Notes under the pieces: generated by a model | Told to the model about the DNA's origin: nothing | The model's input: the letters and a program-made list of their open reading frames with translations, nothing else | The model's database searches: none | Origin: Hoplostethus atlanticus | Lineage: Eukaryota > Chordata > Actinopteri > Trachichthyiformes > Trachichthyidae | NCBI GenBank assembly: GCA_034670405.1 | Contig: JAXDDX010000018.1 | Location: forward strand, 3,348,501-3,412,500 | Direction: 5' to 3' | DNA length: 64,000 nt | Part shown: positions 38,816 to 51,429 of the stretch, piece by piece | How the letters are laid out: each line of letters begins with the position of its first letter | Position numbering within the stretch: position 1 is the first letter of the stretch | Made by a program: the position numbers and the translations under genes

Positions 38816-40907
38816 CGGGGGGATTCTGAATCAGTGAGTTGAGCAAAGGGGAGCATGTTGATCTATACAGTTGCTGGGGAGGATAAAAAGTCATGTTGGA
38901 AACAGACAAGACTACTAAGGCTGTACACACACCTGCAGGTATTAAACAATTTAGTTTTGAATCCCTTTAGTTGTTTTAGTGGTTTCCATAACTTTCCTGT
39001 GACTAAAGCTCATACTGTATATTCACAACAACTGCAAAAGCTATATAGCATGGCAGCAAACAAAAGCATGAGCTGAGTTGCTCTCCATTAATCAACTCGC
39101 CAATGCAGTTTCCTAAAACGTAGAGGAGAGATTTGATAGCACAGCTAAATTAAACCTGCCATGTTTATTATATCAGATCCAGATCTTAGAAGTCTTAGGC
39201 AAGTCTACACGTTGGGATAAAAAGGTTAACAATTTGACAACTTTTCCTTGAACACAACCACAAATAAAACCCTGTAAACCTAAAAAGACAGACCCTATAT
39301 GATTGAAAGTAAAATGGTTTCACAGTCCCTGAAAGCGCTTTTTGCAGTTTTAGGAAACTTTTTTAAAATGTTGCAGTTTGCTAATGTGTACGAGGCCTTA
39401 GTGTGACAGAAGATTGGAAAATCCACAAAGCAAGTGCATCATACTGTCCTGCACTCCTACTCATAAAGTAGCCAAAAAAGGGTAGATTGCACAGGAATAG
39501 ATGCCAGACGTAGTAAAGGAATCGTTTAAGACTAAATCAGTGAGGGCACCAATGAAGAAATAACTGCAACAATAATAAAAGCCTCTCCCTAGTTGCTTGG
39601 CAGTGTATAACGCACAGAGCTGAATTACAAAAAACACACGAGACAGAGGTAAAGAGGAGCTTACTGCCTTTAGCAGCAAATGGTACTGATTGCACTCTCC
39701 TCTTTACCTGTCTGTTTCACACAAAAATATACTATAATATAAATATAATCTATAATATTTAAAAAAGAAAAAGGCCTTAACTATAGGGAGAAACATTTAG
39801 AGAGAACCACTGCGATAGCAAAACACTCTGGCTAGTTTGTTAGGAATGCTACTATTGTTTGAACAATTGCTTCTCCCGTTTCTTGGAATGCTCACTCATC
39901 ATTAACCTTTAACTGTTAATCTCCGAATCGAAGAAAGACCCCCAAAGTTATTGGTTTGCTGTATTAAAACTCTGGACAAATGTGAATTTATGTCATTTTC
40001 CTTATTAGCCTCTGTCCCTGTGCCTTGATTTGCAAACAAGGTTGAATTGTCTCTGTTTATGTGCTCTTTGTGTGGTGAGGTTTTTGCTGCATGAGGATCT
40101 CTGGCCCGGCGGTTGACAAGCCAGGCAGCGCCATCAAAAACAAGGTTGTTTGTGCATTTTAAACAGATTCCTCTTTTTTCAGTCAGACACTCCCCCTGTA
40201 CAAACTAAACATATAAGTATGTGTTTGACTGGAAATAACCTCTAATAGTTTGGAGTGATTGGAGACTAAGGCTTTTCTGTGTCCATGTAGGTCATGGGGC
40301 CAATGAGAATGAACCCTTATTATACGGAAATTAATGGACAGTCAATTTATACAACAGTACTGTTTTAACTCCTGGTGTGAGTATTATTTTTCAAGTCTAT
40401 ATCTACAGCATGATAGTAATGACATCTCTGTAGTTTATGTGTAATGTTATGGTAACATCACAGATATTACAAAAGAAAGGAATTTGGACAGATTCAAATT
40501 CTAATTTTGGCTACCCAAAACTAACCCTTACAGCTACAAGTATCAGTATTTTCTTTTATGGTTTGTATGACTGATATTGGCGACACTATTTTCACCTCAT
40601 GTATTTTTTTTTTAAATACTTACACTTACATGTGCTACATTAAGAGCATTTGCACTAGACTGCAATGAAGGAATGTTTTCGAAATAAGACACTAAGTAAA
40701 AATTTAAAAAAAGAAACATCTACAGACATTGGTCCAACTGTACTATGGCAGTTTTTAAATCATCAGAAGAAATAGAGGTGCTAAAGCATGCAGAGAGATG
40801 GGGGTGGGGTGTTAAATGAGACTGTATGGCTGAAAAATTATTGGAGCAGAGAAACAGAGAAAGATCACACAGAAAAGAAGATGGAACTGACTGGGAATAA
40901 TGATTAC

Positions 40908-41326
40908 AGGGGAATACCACTTAATTTAACAATTCATGCATTATTTGTATGGTTGATCAATATTTGTGAGCATGAACAACTCTTCTGGAAAGCCAGAAAG
41001 AAGCCTTGAACCCCTGATATATCAAGAAGTAAAATCTGGAGCTGGAAAACGGGACTTTCGGAGTAACCTGGGCAATTTTCTCATTTTTTGTGGCCGAGAA
41101 GTGATGACATTAAGGTAGAATAAAGCTCCGTTTGATATTAAAACACAACAAAACGTTGTTCGGATCCACAATAATCAGTCCTCCATTCACTGTCTATGAA
41201 ACAGCGCTAGATTTTCACAACTTGATGACATTTCAGGTTTCAGTTCTCTTGTTTCTGGCTTGTTTTGGACTGTCTTACACGATAGGAATAACAGATATGA
41301 ACTCTAAAATTGATTGGTATTCCCTT
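40908..41326. mobile_element. MITE candidate with short terminal inverted repeats
   Basis: The ends AGGGGAATACCAC (40908-40920) and TGGTATTCCCTT (41315-41326) are inverted copies with two mismatches. The ~420-bp interior has no coding frame. A short element of this type is common in fish; the family was not identified. Confidence 0.45.
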
Positions 41327-41525
41327 TAAATACCTTAGTTAAAGGAGACCAACTCCATTGTGCAAAGATGCACCAATACTCTATTAAAAGACAGAGCAAG
41401 AAAGAGTAAGCAAAGGACAGACAGACAGACAATGAGAACATGCAAGATAGACACTTTGATAAATAGGCAGTAGTTAACGCTGAAGCATACGTAAAATTAA
41501 TACAAAAATTAAAAAATACAAAATG

Positions 41526-41526
<1 letters not shown>

Positions 41527-41558
<32 letters not shown>
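41527..41558. repeat. (CA)n microsatellite
   Basis: Sixteen or so CA units. Simple repeat. Confidence 0.9.
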
Positions 41559-41561
<3 letters not shown>

Positions 41562-41945
41562 CAAAAACAGTATATATCAGAATAAAACTCTACAAAGAAC
41601 TATATATCATATTAGTTATGTAACAATTATCGCCAGTCATTGTTTCCTTTTCTATTGTTGCATCGTCACAAGTGTTTGGTTCTCAGTATGGCAGATTAGA
41701 AAAGCCAAAAGTACCTAGAAAGGAGACAGGGCCACAGACTCACAGGACAAATATTGACAGGGGTCCAGAGGCGAGGTGGTGGAAGTGGGGGAGCCATGGG
41801 GCCCCGAAGGGTTTAGGGGTGTTATATCAAGGCTAATTGGGAAGATATATGATAAATTCATCATCAGTGATTAATTTTGTCATCAATTTGAGGGTATTTC
41901 TGTTGCAAGGAAGTTGGATTCAGACTGGGGTAGGAGCAACTCTTC

Positions 41946-44900
41946 TTAGGTGCTGAAGTACACTGCAGAAAGAAAGAACAGAGGAATGGTGATGAAAACA
42001 CAAGTCTAATGCACAATGTTTACAAAGTGACCCATCAGAACTCACTGAGTGATAAATCAGTGGCTGGCTTTCTTTTATTTATTTTGTTGAAAAGAATAAA
42101 GAGTGCCTTAGCTTTTCATACAACGACGTACAGTATATAATACATGTGAAAGTATGTGAAACATGAGTTTTAAATGTATATTGAATCAGAACTGCAGTAT
42201 TTATTGATTCATTGCACTGGTACTGTTTCCAATCTATGTATATTGTTATTTAATCTATGTATATATATGAGTCTAGGTCTATAGCCATAATTGATATACA
42301 CATAAAACTATCATTGACCCTTACCAATAATGACGATGAGGACAATCAGGCATATCACACCCAGAATAATCATCATCTAAAGACAGTGGATGTTGAGAAA
42401 AAGCAACAGTTAGAAAAAGGAGTAAGTAATTCAAAGATGTCATTTTTAACACATACACAGATTAGATGATCTCCAATTCACTAAAACCATACTCACGTTG
42501 TAAAATTTCATCACTGAAAGACCAAACAACCATCAACCAGACCAAAGGCAACCTTAGACTGTGCGATGTGAGAGCCAATCTATCCCGGACAAGGTCTGAC
42601 AAATTTTCAGCATCACACCAAAATGTCGCCTGCCAATGTCTGTATTATTATTCATGCCCACATCGTGTGAGATGGTCAAGTAGCGACTATCCCACTGTCA
42701 GATCACAACCACTAGCGCTGGCAGAATTTCTGGCATCGGGCCATAGCATGCAGTGGCAGTACGAGGAGTGCTGGATTCCTGAGGGGGCATGCTACTTTGT
42801 AATCCAGTGGTGTCCGACCAAGCACATAGATGGTATTAGATAGACATAAGTCTGCCCAAATGATATCAAATGATAACATACAAACAATAGACAATGATAT
42901 TAATACTGTGTGGTCCTAGGAACATGATTTAAGTAATAACGCCTTCGTATCAGAACTCATCAGCTGTGATTGGACTAGACCATTGGTTAGGCTTTATTGT
43001 GTGGTGTGTGTTCAAGACAGGACAGCCATACAATGTTATCATTTTCAATCAGAGACTTTTCAGTTTTCTGTAAATGGGACAGTCTAAGGTCACCTTTATG
43101 CACGCATCTTCCTCATTCAAGTTATGTCCTCACCTTGGCATTCTTCCACCAGTATTTATTCTTCAGTTTTGCAGCACTGGTCTCGAACTGAGAGGCTCCA
43201 GCCTGCAGGGCATCGGCCCTATCATCCAGTTCTGACAGCTTCTGATCACGCTCCAGAACCTTATCCACATTTACACGCATGATATCCACCACCTGGGGAA
43301 TGATATGTGGGGCAATGTAGGGATGCGGGCAGAAGTATGAGAAAGAAGCAATGCAATCAACTATCAACATGGGATCGCTCTCTGTAAGGATCGATCAGAA
43401 TAGTGCTTGACTGCTCTTATGGTTTGCGGTGTAATTTAGGCACATCTGCCCCAAGCTAACTCCACATTTAAAATAAAAACAAATATAAAAAGGTTTCATG
43501 TCTAACTGTGGTTTCTAATAATTATATAAAATATTTTATTTTGGTCCACTCTCAAAAAAGGAAGATTTTGTGTTTTCCTACTGGTTTTAGCATGTGAAAG
43601 GTGAATCACGAACAAATGGAAATATCTACATCACAGTCCGGTAATATGTGACTTTGGATTTGCAGGGAGGCAGACTCACCTCATCCACCTGTGCCTGCGT
43701 CTGTTGCAGACGACGGTTGCTGGTGAGGTTGGGAGGCTGATTCCCTCCCTCTGCTGCAGGGGCGCCAGCGGCTGGGGCAGACCTAGTCATGAAAACACAA
43801 CTAACTGAGTAGTCACATAAAACATACCAACCAAGGAAAGGCTTAAATAGCCATGATAACACCCTGTAATCCGATTCTTTCCAATATTTGATTATTTTAG
43901 CCTATGTACACGGCTGCACCTCAGTAACAACTACATCCCACTACTACTTTTTCATATTAAACAAAATAATCTCACAGAATTATAATCTACACATAATCTT
44001 CTGAACATTTTACAGCATTTATCGCATACTTTTTCCCATCTGTGGAAAGCACTTTGGCTTTAGGAAGAAATTTTGGAGAACGAAGAAGAAAAAAAAAAAG
44101 AAGAAAATTTGGTCTTTCCAGCTCATGTAATCTTATAGTTTAGCATATTCCAGATGCATAATCTGCTAAAATGGGAAAGTAAATAAAAAGTACTGCAATG
44201 TGCAATGCTATGTCTTTTATGTCTGTCTCAACCCAAAGATCATAACTGACAAGATTACACAGTGGGTCATTTATCTTTTTTGATTAATTTACGAGAGTCT
44301 TGTGGGGCATTGTATACTGCTAAAATGTATGACCGCAGATTTATTTTATTATATTTTATATGTATTATTGTATTTCTGACACAAACTGTAGTATCCCCTC
44401 AGGTAATTAATGGTGTCTACCTAGTCCCACTCCTACAGAGACTGTTGCATCACATGAATATTCTAGTGAAATCTCAGATGCAGCAGATATCTCATATGTG
44501 TAATCATACATGACAACAGGCTGAAGAGCAGCAGGGTGGCGTAGTGATGAGGGAGACTGTGCCCTTCAACCAGCCTGGGTTCAAGCCCCTGTGACAGCAA
44601 ACATCCACCCTGTGTTCTTGAGCAAGACACTGAATACCCACCAGCTCCAGCAAATTCAGCAAATCTTCCTGTGTTGATTTTTCAGTATTTGGAGTTGACA
44701 AGTGTTGCAAGAGTTGTTTGGTGACTCATAGAGGTGATATGGATCTATGAAAACTCTGATAGTGCTAAATTAGGTCTGATGGGTGTGGACTTATAATTGT
44801 TGATATAAAAGTCTTGGCATAGTGCTGATCTTCACACTCTCAGAGATCAATTAACACTGACTTGCTGTGTAGCTGACCCTGACCTCCCTGTGAAAGGAAA

Positions 44901-47900
44901 GTCAATAGTCCAAATGCTAGTGGCAGATCCATGGCTCTACTATTGTTACATTTTACACACAATATTATTAGATGCTCTAGGATAAGGGTAATGTGATGGA
45001 GACAGGACAGTGTTGGTGGTTTAGTGATGGATATGTTCAGGATGGCAAGCCAAAATAAAGGAAATGACTCTAAGGGATATTTCATCGGTTAACTACACAG
45101 TCAGGATATAACAGATTGCCAATGAAGATGCCTATTACTGTATATTAACCCAACTGTCCACGCTGGAGAGTCAGGATAAATACATTTCATCACAAAATTA
45201 ATCAAAACTGTTTCTTAACTAAGCTTCTCTAAAAGTCAAGTTGATTTGTCATGTCATGTTGCACAGTAGGCTACACCTCCCAGGCTTTGGGATGCACTTT
45301 GCATTGATAATGCCTTCAGTGAGAGGCAGAAAGACTTATTTGAGAGCGTCATTCACCATTGGAAACTGAAAGCTCTATGAAAAATGCTTCCCTTGATGTT
45401 GAACCGTCTCTGCTCTTTGCAACAGTAGAGACAAATACACCAGAAATATAAAAGAAAAATAGAAGAACACTTGCAAATGCATTTAACTACTGAAGATTGC
45501 AGTAATTTATTGGAAATAGGGATTTTTAATAGTCACAAAGACTCCATGTAGGTCAGTAGATGAAGCAGAATCACTTTTCCCTTGAAGCTGAAAGCTAAGT
45601 CTCCTCCGTCATGCCAACGTTCTTGATTGCTTAAATCTTACATGAATGATGAAAGAGACGGACAACCTTTGAGGGCCTCAGTTGCTGTAAGTTCCACAGT
45701 GAAAACTATGGACCTAATAGGCTATCGAATCCACAAGAGAATAGAGAGATCAATAAGAAGCATTAAGAAATTCTATTGATGACCATCTCTAAACGTTTTA
45801 GGTACTTTGAAATATGTAAATTTAATAGCACCATACATGTGCTGCTGCACTTGGTGAGTTGACTTTATTGCTGGCTTTTTTGTGATTCTATTGATTCCCA
45901 AAGGGGAAATCCATGAATGTAAACAACGTTGTCTAAGGGTTTGAATGATGCAGGCTTCTCTAAAGTAAAGATTACTATGGATATCAAAGCTGAAATGCAA
46001 CATAGATACACGTGCTCTGGATCTTTCATTGTAAGCACCATTACCACCATTAAAGCAAGGAGAAAAACAGTATATTGATAATTAACAATACAAAATAATA
46101 GGAAACACAATCTAGGTTCAGATCATTTTTAACTAAGGTATCAATATATCATCCTACTAATACTACTAATAATCTGTATCTATATCAACAAATAAAGCAG
46201 TAGTAGGCTGATCTGACGTCCATGTGACACACATAGTACATTATACCTTCAGTCTAACTCAATATAGCAGCAAGAAAAAAATAAATATTTCAAATGGGCA
46301 TATATAGGCATATATACAATTTAATATTTAATATTTGTGGAGTAGCTGAGCATGCTTGCTTCAGAACCTCTTTTTGCTATCTAACAGAAGGCTCCAACTA
46401 TAAGTGCTGTTGTAAGCTAGAGAGCTATTTAGTAAACTTTAAGTGTTATTTGAGGGCTTTTTCAGCTTTTTCTTAGAAACGATGTAACTAATGCTGTAGG
46501 ATGCTTTGATAAGTGTATCTTACTTGTGACGAAGTTCCTCTACCAGTGTGAGACAAAACCCTGTATAAAGGTCACCTTTAAATGCCGCCACACACATTAC
46601 TAATCCTCATGTGACAACAAATCCTTTTGAAATAGTTCTCTTGATGTCATTGGTGGTCTCTATCAGCTCCAAACCAGCCTTAACACAAACTGGTTGTGGA
46701 GGCACATCATCTACCTGTGATAACTGTTACCATGCATTATTCATATTATGCTTATTTTACAAAGATATATCATCTGAAAGCAAATGATGTTGTTTTATCT
46801 AACTTAAAAGAGAGTGATTATCATTATACAAGCTTGTATTCTATTCATCATTAATGCATCGGTTTCATATTGATCTCCCGATAGAGTGTTGAATCTCTTG
46901 TTTCTATCTTTGGGACAGACTTGTCCATATTCTACGATCCAAGATCACAGGAAGGACACGTGTTTAGAAAAACATTGACTGATTTGGAATTTGGATTGAA
47001 AATTGTATACCTCACACAGTAAGATACATGAACTAGGCGCTGTTAATGCTAAATGAATGGGACTCACAGGGGCAAATGGATCCTGTTTCACAGTTGATTT
47101 GCCTCTACTCTTCGCTCTTGTCAAGCTAATGACACAACATTTTCTTTGTGCAGCAACATGACACTGTTGCCTCATAAATCCCATTATTTTTACAAAAACA
47201 CTTGCTATACTCAGCTAGTGATTTTGTGTGTGGGGTCATAACCAGAGACCAAAATCATGTACTCCACTTTCACCCTGTTGCCAGGCCACTTACAGGCCAA
47301 ACAACTAACTGAATATCACAAAAATAACAGCAATTACCCTTTGATATGAATCCCATAAAAGGGCACCAGATAACAGTACTATGTCACATAATGTGATCTG
47401 ATATAGACAATGCTGTAGTGCTCAGTGGCTCTCCGATTAGCCATAATAGAGTCGCTGCTAATAGACTGAGCTGACATGTTGGGTCGGCAGGGTTTCACAT
47501 TCCTCTCACTGCCACTACATCGATATAAACTAACTGACTCCATTGCCATGTCAAATAGGCTATGACAGCTAAATAAATTCAACCCTCTTTCAGACAGAGC
47601 CTATAAAAATAGTCTAAACCCAGTGGTTCCCAAAGTGGGGTCCAAGGACCTCCAGGGGCATTTGAGTGGGTTCCAGGGAGTTCCCAGAAATATTTGGAAT
47701 AATTTAATTCTCACTGTCATTTCACTTACTACAGATAAGAACAATGAGGGACTATATAAAGATGGCTATTCTGATCATAGGGCTTACTGTCCCACACCAC
47801 CTGCAGTATATAGACATTTATGCAATTCCATATTTAATCAAAGCTACAAGAAATGCTCTCAGGTAGCGGTTCCTTTGGACAAAATGTCATCAAATGGGGG

Positions 47901-49386
47901 CTCTCTGGACTGCTGCGTGTCTATTTAGGTGGTCACTGACACGAACAAGCCTGCTGTCTGGTTTTCAGCACTGGAGAGAGACGTTTCAGCACCGGACAGC
48001 GCCACAGCAGCCTGGACCCATAGAGCCTGTTCCCAGTTTCACTCCCCTTGACGTCGCCTGACCCTAAGATTGCTTCTTTATTTCTGACGGTATACCGGGA
48101 CACAACAGGCATATATGATATCCAAAAGAGATTCGGGTCGAGCACGACTCGACCAGGCTCGTAAAAAAAACGGTGTGAGCCCACCACGTCGAGGGCGGGG
48201 AGTTTGCTGGTGGGGGAAGATTACCACCAAATTCTGGTACCGACTTTAAAGGGGGATGTCGTTGTTGTAACTTGGCACAGTTGAGTAACATGTCGCACGT
48301 TGGGGCTAGGCTATTTCAGCGTTTACACTGAGTGTTGCCCGCCTATGCAACAATTGACAGAGACGAGGTTGTCACGGCCATCTTTCCTCAGCCTACATTT
48401 ACACACTTGCGGTCAAAAACAGCGAGGGGCGAATAAAAGGCTGGCGGATGGACACATTACAGCTACAAGAAGCCCTTGAACCAGCAAACAGTCTCAAATA
48501 TAATCTATATATAGTGCTATATAGCTGTCCGCCCTCGCGCGACAATCGACGACACAGTAGGCTAGGCTATCCCCACCCCCCGCTGTAGGTTACACATATC
48601 ACGTAAACTAGGCCTAAGCCTTAAACGTGGCTAATAATAGAATAATCCATATGAAACCCTATAGAGTACATGTCGAAAATATGTATAAAAACGTTCAACA
48701 GGCTGTCTAAGTAGTCTAAGCATCTGAAACAGTTGAGATACTTGTTCAGCATTGTGTCCTTGCTGCCTCTACAATGAGGCTTCGTTACCTGCGGTTAAGG
48801 GACACAAGACTGTGGCCTATAATTATTAGGAAAGACGAACGTGGTTTTTGTAAATGCTGCTTCATAACATAGACATTTGATTAGCCTGTGGGCAATTTCA
48901 CAGACGGCATCCCTTTCAAATCAAACCAGTCCAATCTGGAAAATGCGTGCGTGTTGTCTCCAATGAAAAGCATAAGGTGAAAAATTAAAGAGGTGGGCAA
49001 AAAACACGGCTAAAATCAAGCAATACGGTTGTTTACCGTGTAAACATTACAAATGAGGCTTATTTGCTTAATACCAACCGATGCTTTCGCCTGCTCCAAG
49101 GTTAGGCCTAAGCGTTAGCCTAACGTGACGTTTGGGCTATTTCATCAAATAGAGCCATTATCCACCAGACAGCTATGGCTATGAAATTAAATTCAACATC
49201 AACATAGTATTGATATGGTGTTCTGACTACACCAATGCAATAACCTCAGCATTTTATGACAAACCCACAAAAGACCATTCAATTGCCATAAATCCCGAAT
49301 AACATCACTCACAAGGATACGAAATTGCAGCTCATTAATAGCACAGCGCCTACAGAAAGGCATATTAAACGACGTGAAACTTACAT
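41946..49386 (-). CDS. vamp2: Vesicle-associated membrane protein 2 (synaptobrevin-2), five exons
   Basis: VAMP2 is the vesicle R-SNARE that pairs with syntaxin-1 and SNAP-25 to drive synaptic vesicle fusion. Coding exons: 49386-49385 (only A and T of the start codon), 43782-43680, 43292-43134, 42376-42325, 41962-41946; 333 nt, 110 residues. The product runs [14 protein letters not shown], then [18 protein letters not shown], then the SNARE motif with the zero-layer Arg in [10 protein letters not shown], then the juxtamembrane [10 protein letters not shown], a single membrane anchor ([16 protein letters not shown]) and the tail VYFST. The [14 protein letters not shown] segment and the YFST tail separate VAMP2 from VAMP3. 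The first intron (49384-43783) cuts the start codon after its second base. All introns are GT-AG. Confidence 0.96.
44525..44715 (+). repeat. tRNA-derived SINE in vamp2 intron 1
   Basis: The head resembles a tRNA with a box A-like GTGGCGTAGTGATGAGG and a box B-like GGGTTCAAGCCCC, the two internal RNA polymerase III promoter blocks. It is followed by a SINE-type body (ACCCTGTGTTCTTGAGCAAG, ACACTGAATACCC). It is diverged and unlikely to be active. Confidence 0.7.
47622..47945. repeat. Dispersed repeat in vamp2 intron 1, copy 1
   Basis: Opens with GGTTCCCAAAGTGGGGTCC and ends with CGTGTCTATTTAGGTGGTCACTGACA. The end matches 50340-50395. The opening motif is common in old vertebrate DNA transposon repeats, but I cannot name the family. 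Confidence 0.6.
47964..48003 (+). promoter_or_regulatory. Tandem RE1/NRSE-like motifs with shortened spacer
   Basis: 47985-48003 reads TTCAGCACCGGACAGCGCC. Both half-sites of the 21-bp REST-binding RE1 consensus match exactly, but the two central spacer bases are absent. A weaker copy (TTCAGCACTGGAGAGAG) lies 21 bases before it at 47964-47980. The pair is in vamp2 intron 1, about 1.4 kb downstream of the start. vamp2 is a neuronal gene, so REST control is plausible. Binding with this short spacer is not established. Confidence 0.4.
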
Positions 49387-49536
49387 TTTTCCTGGTGGTA
49401 TAGGCTAGACAGTTGTGCTGAGCTCCGGACTGGAAATGTTAGCGCCTAGTAAGTGGCTAGTAGATTAAGTGGATTGCCTTGTGTGCTCCTCTCTACCCTC
49501 TGGCACCCTTTGGTAGCTTATTGTGGCGTTTTCCTG

Positions 49537-49546
49537 CCTATATAGC
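49537..49546 (-). promoter_or_regulatory. vamp2: TATA-like box of vamp2
   Basis: On the minus strand the sequence reads GGGCTATATAGGC about 150 bases upstream of the start codon. This fits transcription starting near 49510 with a 5' UTR of about 120 bases. No transcript evidence is available. Confidence 0.4.
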
Positions 49547-49732
49547 CCAGGAGGAATCGCTTGTACTTGCCACGAAGATACGTCCCCTCTCTATAAAAAC
49601 CGCTTCTCCTTCCTATATCTAAGGTGATGCGGCGCCCACAGGCTATTACAAATGCCCGGTGCTGTCGGAGTCACTACAGTAATGAAGGTGTAATAAACAG
49701 CCGCCTGGATTAGGGGGACAGAAATGGCTCAG

Positions 49733-49740
49733 TGACGTCA
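49733..49740. promoter_or_regulatory. Palindromic cAMP response element (TGACGTCA)
   Basis: A perfect eight-base CRE about 190 bases upstream of the TATA-like box and 350 bases upstream of the vamp2 start. It is the consensus site for CREB/ATF factors. A chance match is possible, but the promoter position supports function. Confidence 0.45.
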
Positions 49741-50279
49741 ATCGGCGAGTGTCATGTTGAAATGGGTGACCAGAGGCACCCTAAAAACACCATTTTATCG
49801 CCCACGACAGCGACTTCTCCGTCTGCCGATGCGATAATTTCCACACTAAATATGTCTCATTCACGAGAGCTACATAACGGGGTCATGTTTGAGCTTAAAG
49901 CGCTTATGAGGGAGCTTATTTGGGCAGCAAGGGTGCATGTAAACAAAATGGCGTTCTGTGAAAGGGGGTGTGGTGAGCTTCACAGTGAGTTGCCTGGTTA
50001 TTTCATAGTAAATAAGACCAGAGATGGAGTGGCAAGGTAAACCCACCTAAAAATCAATTTACACACCTTGTCAGGCTGGCATGAATCTGTATGACATACA
50101 TGCATAGTGTACATCATGGTGAGCAACATCAATCTCATGTAGTGTATAAGAGGAAGGGGTCTTTAAAGGTTTAAAAAAAAGTGGATCCTTAAACAGAAAA
50201 TATTCCAGTTAGAGTATAGAAATAGTCTAGATTATTCTCCTACTATAACTCATATTAATCATAAAGTCTCACTCGCACC

Positions 50280-50395
50280 ACTACACATTACACATTTCAT
50301 GTCAATGTCAATCTTCCAGGTGACAAAACATTATCTAACGGAGGATCCCTAGGTCTAATGCGTGTCTATTTGGGTGTCAATGACATGATTTTGTT
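50280..50395. repeat. Dispersed repeat, copy 2 (partial)
   Basis: Shares GCGTGTCTATTTGGGTGTCAATGACATGA and preceding blocks with the end of the repeat at 47622-47945, in the same orientation. The start may reach back to about 50120. Confidence 0.5.
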
Positions 50396-51311
50396 GATTT
50401 TTGTTAATAGTTGGTGGTTGTTTGTCTCATGAGGACCAACAGGAGGTCATAGTTCACCCACATTTTTCTTCACCACTACATCACTTATGTAGCATAAATT
50501 ATTGGTCTTTGGGATATAACATCTTTTTAGCAGCCTCTGTAGAATAGGAGTGTAAGCCTACATCTTAAGAAAATATATACACATGTTCTTGATGTTTAAT
50601 AGTGGTTTGAATAGGGATCTTAATTTGATAGTTTTCTTCATTTTAGCCCGAGGAACCCTTTGTAGGAGAGGATGCTTGGCAGTTTGACAGACTATTAATT
50701 TTCAGAGAAGATTGCATGAGTAAAAGATGATAATCACACTGTATTTCAGTTCAAATTATTAAGGGGTAGAGTTTGTTGAACTACTAGAAATCATATTATT
50801 TACACAGAATATTAAATCCACAGCCAAAAGGGGGGCAGTAACTATTCATAATAAATAATACATTAAAAAAAATACATAATCCAATCAATGATCTGCATTG
50901 CAGTAGGCCTCAACTAGTTTTTATCTCTATTCCATCTCACTGCGTTGTGCCTAGTTTATGTGGAAAAGTTTCATGAACATGTAATAGCAATAAATAAAAC
51001 TAGCTGCAGATAATTGAGTTGATTATGTATAGTAGTGAAGGTCACTGCTGCCCTATTGGGCTTTATTCTGTATGATAATGGTGCACTATTTATGGTGGTG
51101 AACATTTTTAATGTGTGTACATTTGTATTGGATATCCATGTGTATGTTTTTTGGGGTGATAATTAATACTTGAGGAATCCCTAATCAAGTTAAGCCATTA
51201 CATTGTGTGGCCCAAGGTGCTATTTAATACTCCAATCACTCAAACATCCACTGAGGTATCGGGCCTGCTTAGCATTGTCACTCCCTTGACACCTACTATC
51301 AGAACATGAAG

Positions 51312-51429
51312 CAAAAATTGTGACTTTTGTAAGTTTTGTAAATTCATATTTCAGATATACCATGCTGTTAATAATATGGGTCTTTAAGTTTCTTTCTTTT
51401 TATAGAGTTGCCTTTTAATAATGGCCTCA
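51312..51429 (+). repeat. Direct repeat, left copy
   Basis: Matches 51963-52101 in AAAATTGTGACTTTTGT, AATTCATATTTCAGATAT, ACCATGCTGTT, AATATGGGTCTTTA and the closing TAGAGTTGCC with TTTTAATAATGGCCTCA. The left copy lacks an internal ~23-base block present in the right copy. Confidence 0.85.

Larger units (their letters stand above)
31465..41945. other. Long gene-poor stretch between pcolce and vamp2
   Basis: No complete gene was found. It holds the pcolce promoter side, a minus-strand L2-type LINE remnant (33870-34700), an exon-like open stretch (35234-35370), a TA-rich trinucleotide tract (36060-36127), a CA/CGCA microsatellite (38720-38815), a TIR-bounded MITE candidate (40908-41326) and a CA repeat (41527-41558). 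The part next to vamp2 is probably its 3' UTR; a minus-strand AATAAA at 39169-39164 is one possible end, which would give a UTR of about 2.8 kb. Confidence 0.5.

Noticed and set aside
42466-42843. 125-residue plus-strand open frame in a vamp2 intron
   Set aside because: No homology recognised and it lies antisense within the intron; probably chance or repeat sequence.
44527-44590. tRNA gene
   Set aside because: The box A and B-like parts are followed by a SINE body and no tRNA cloverleaf closes, so it was called a tRNA-derived SINE.
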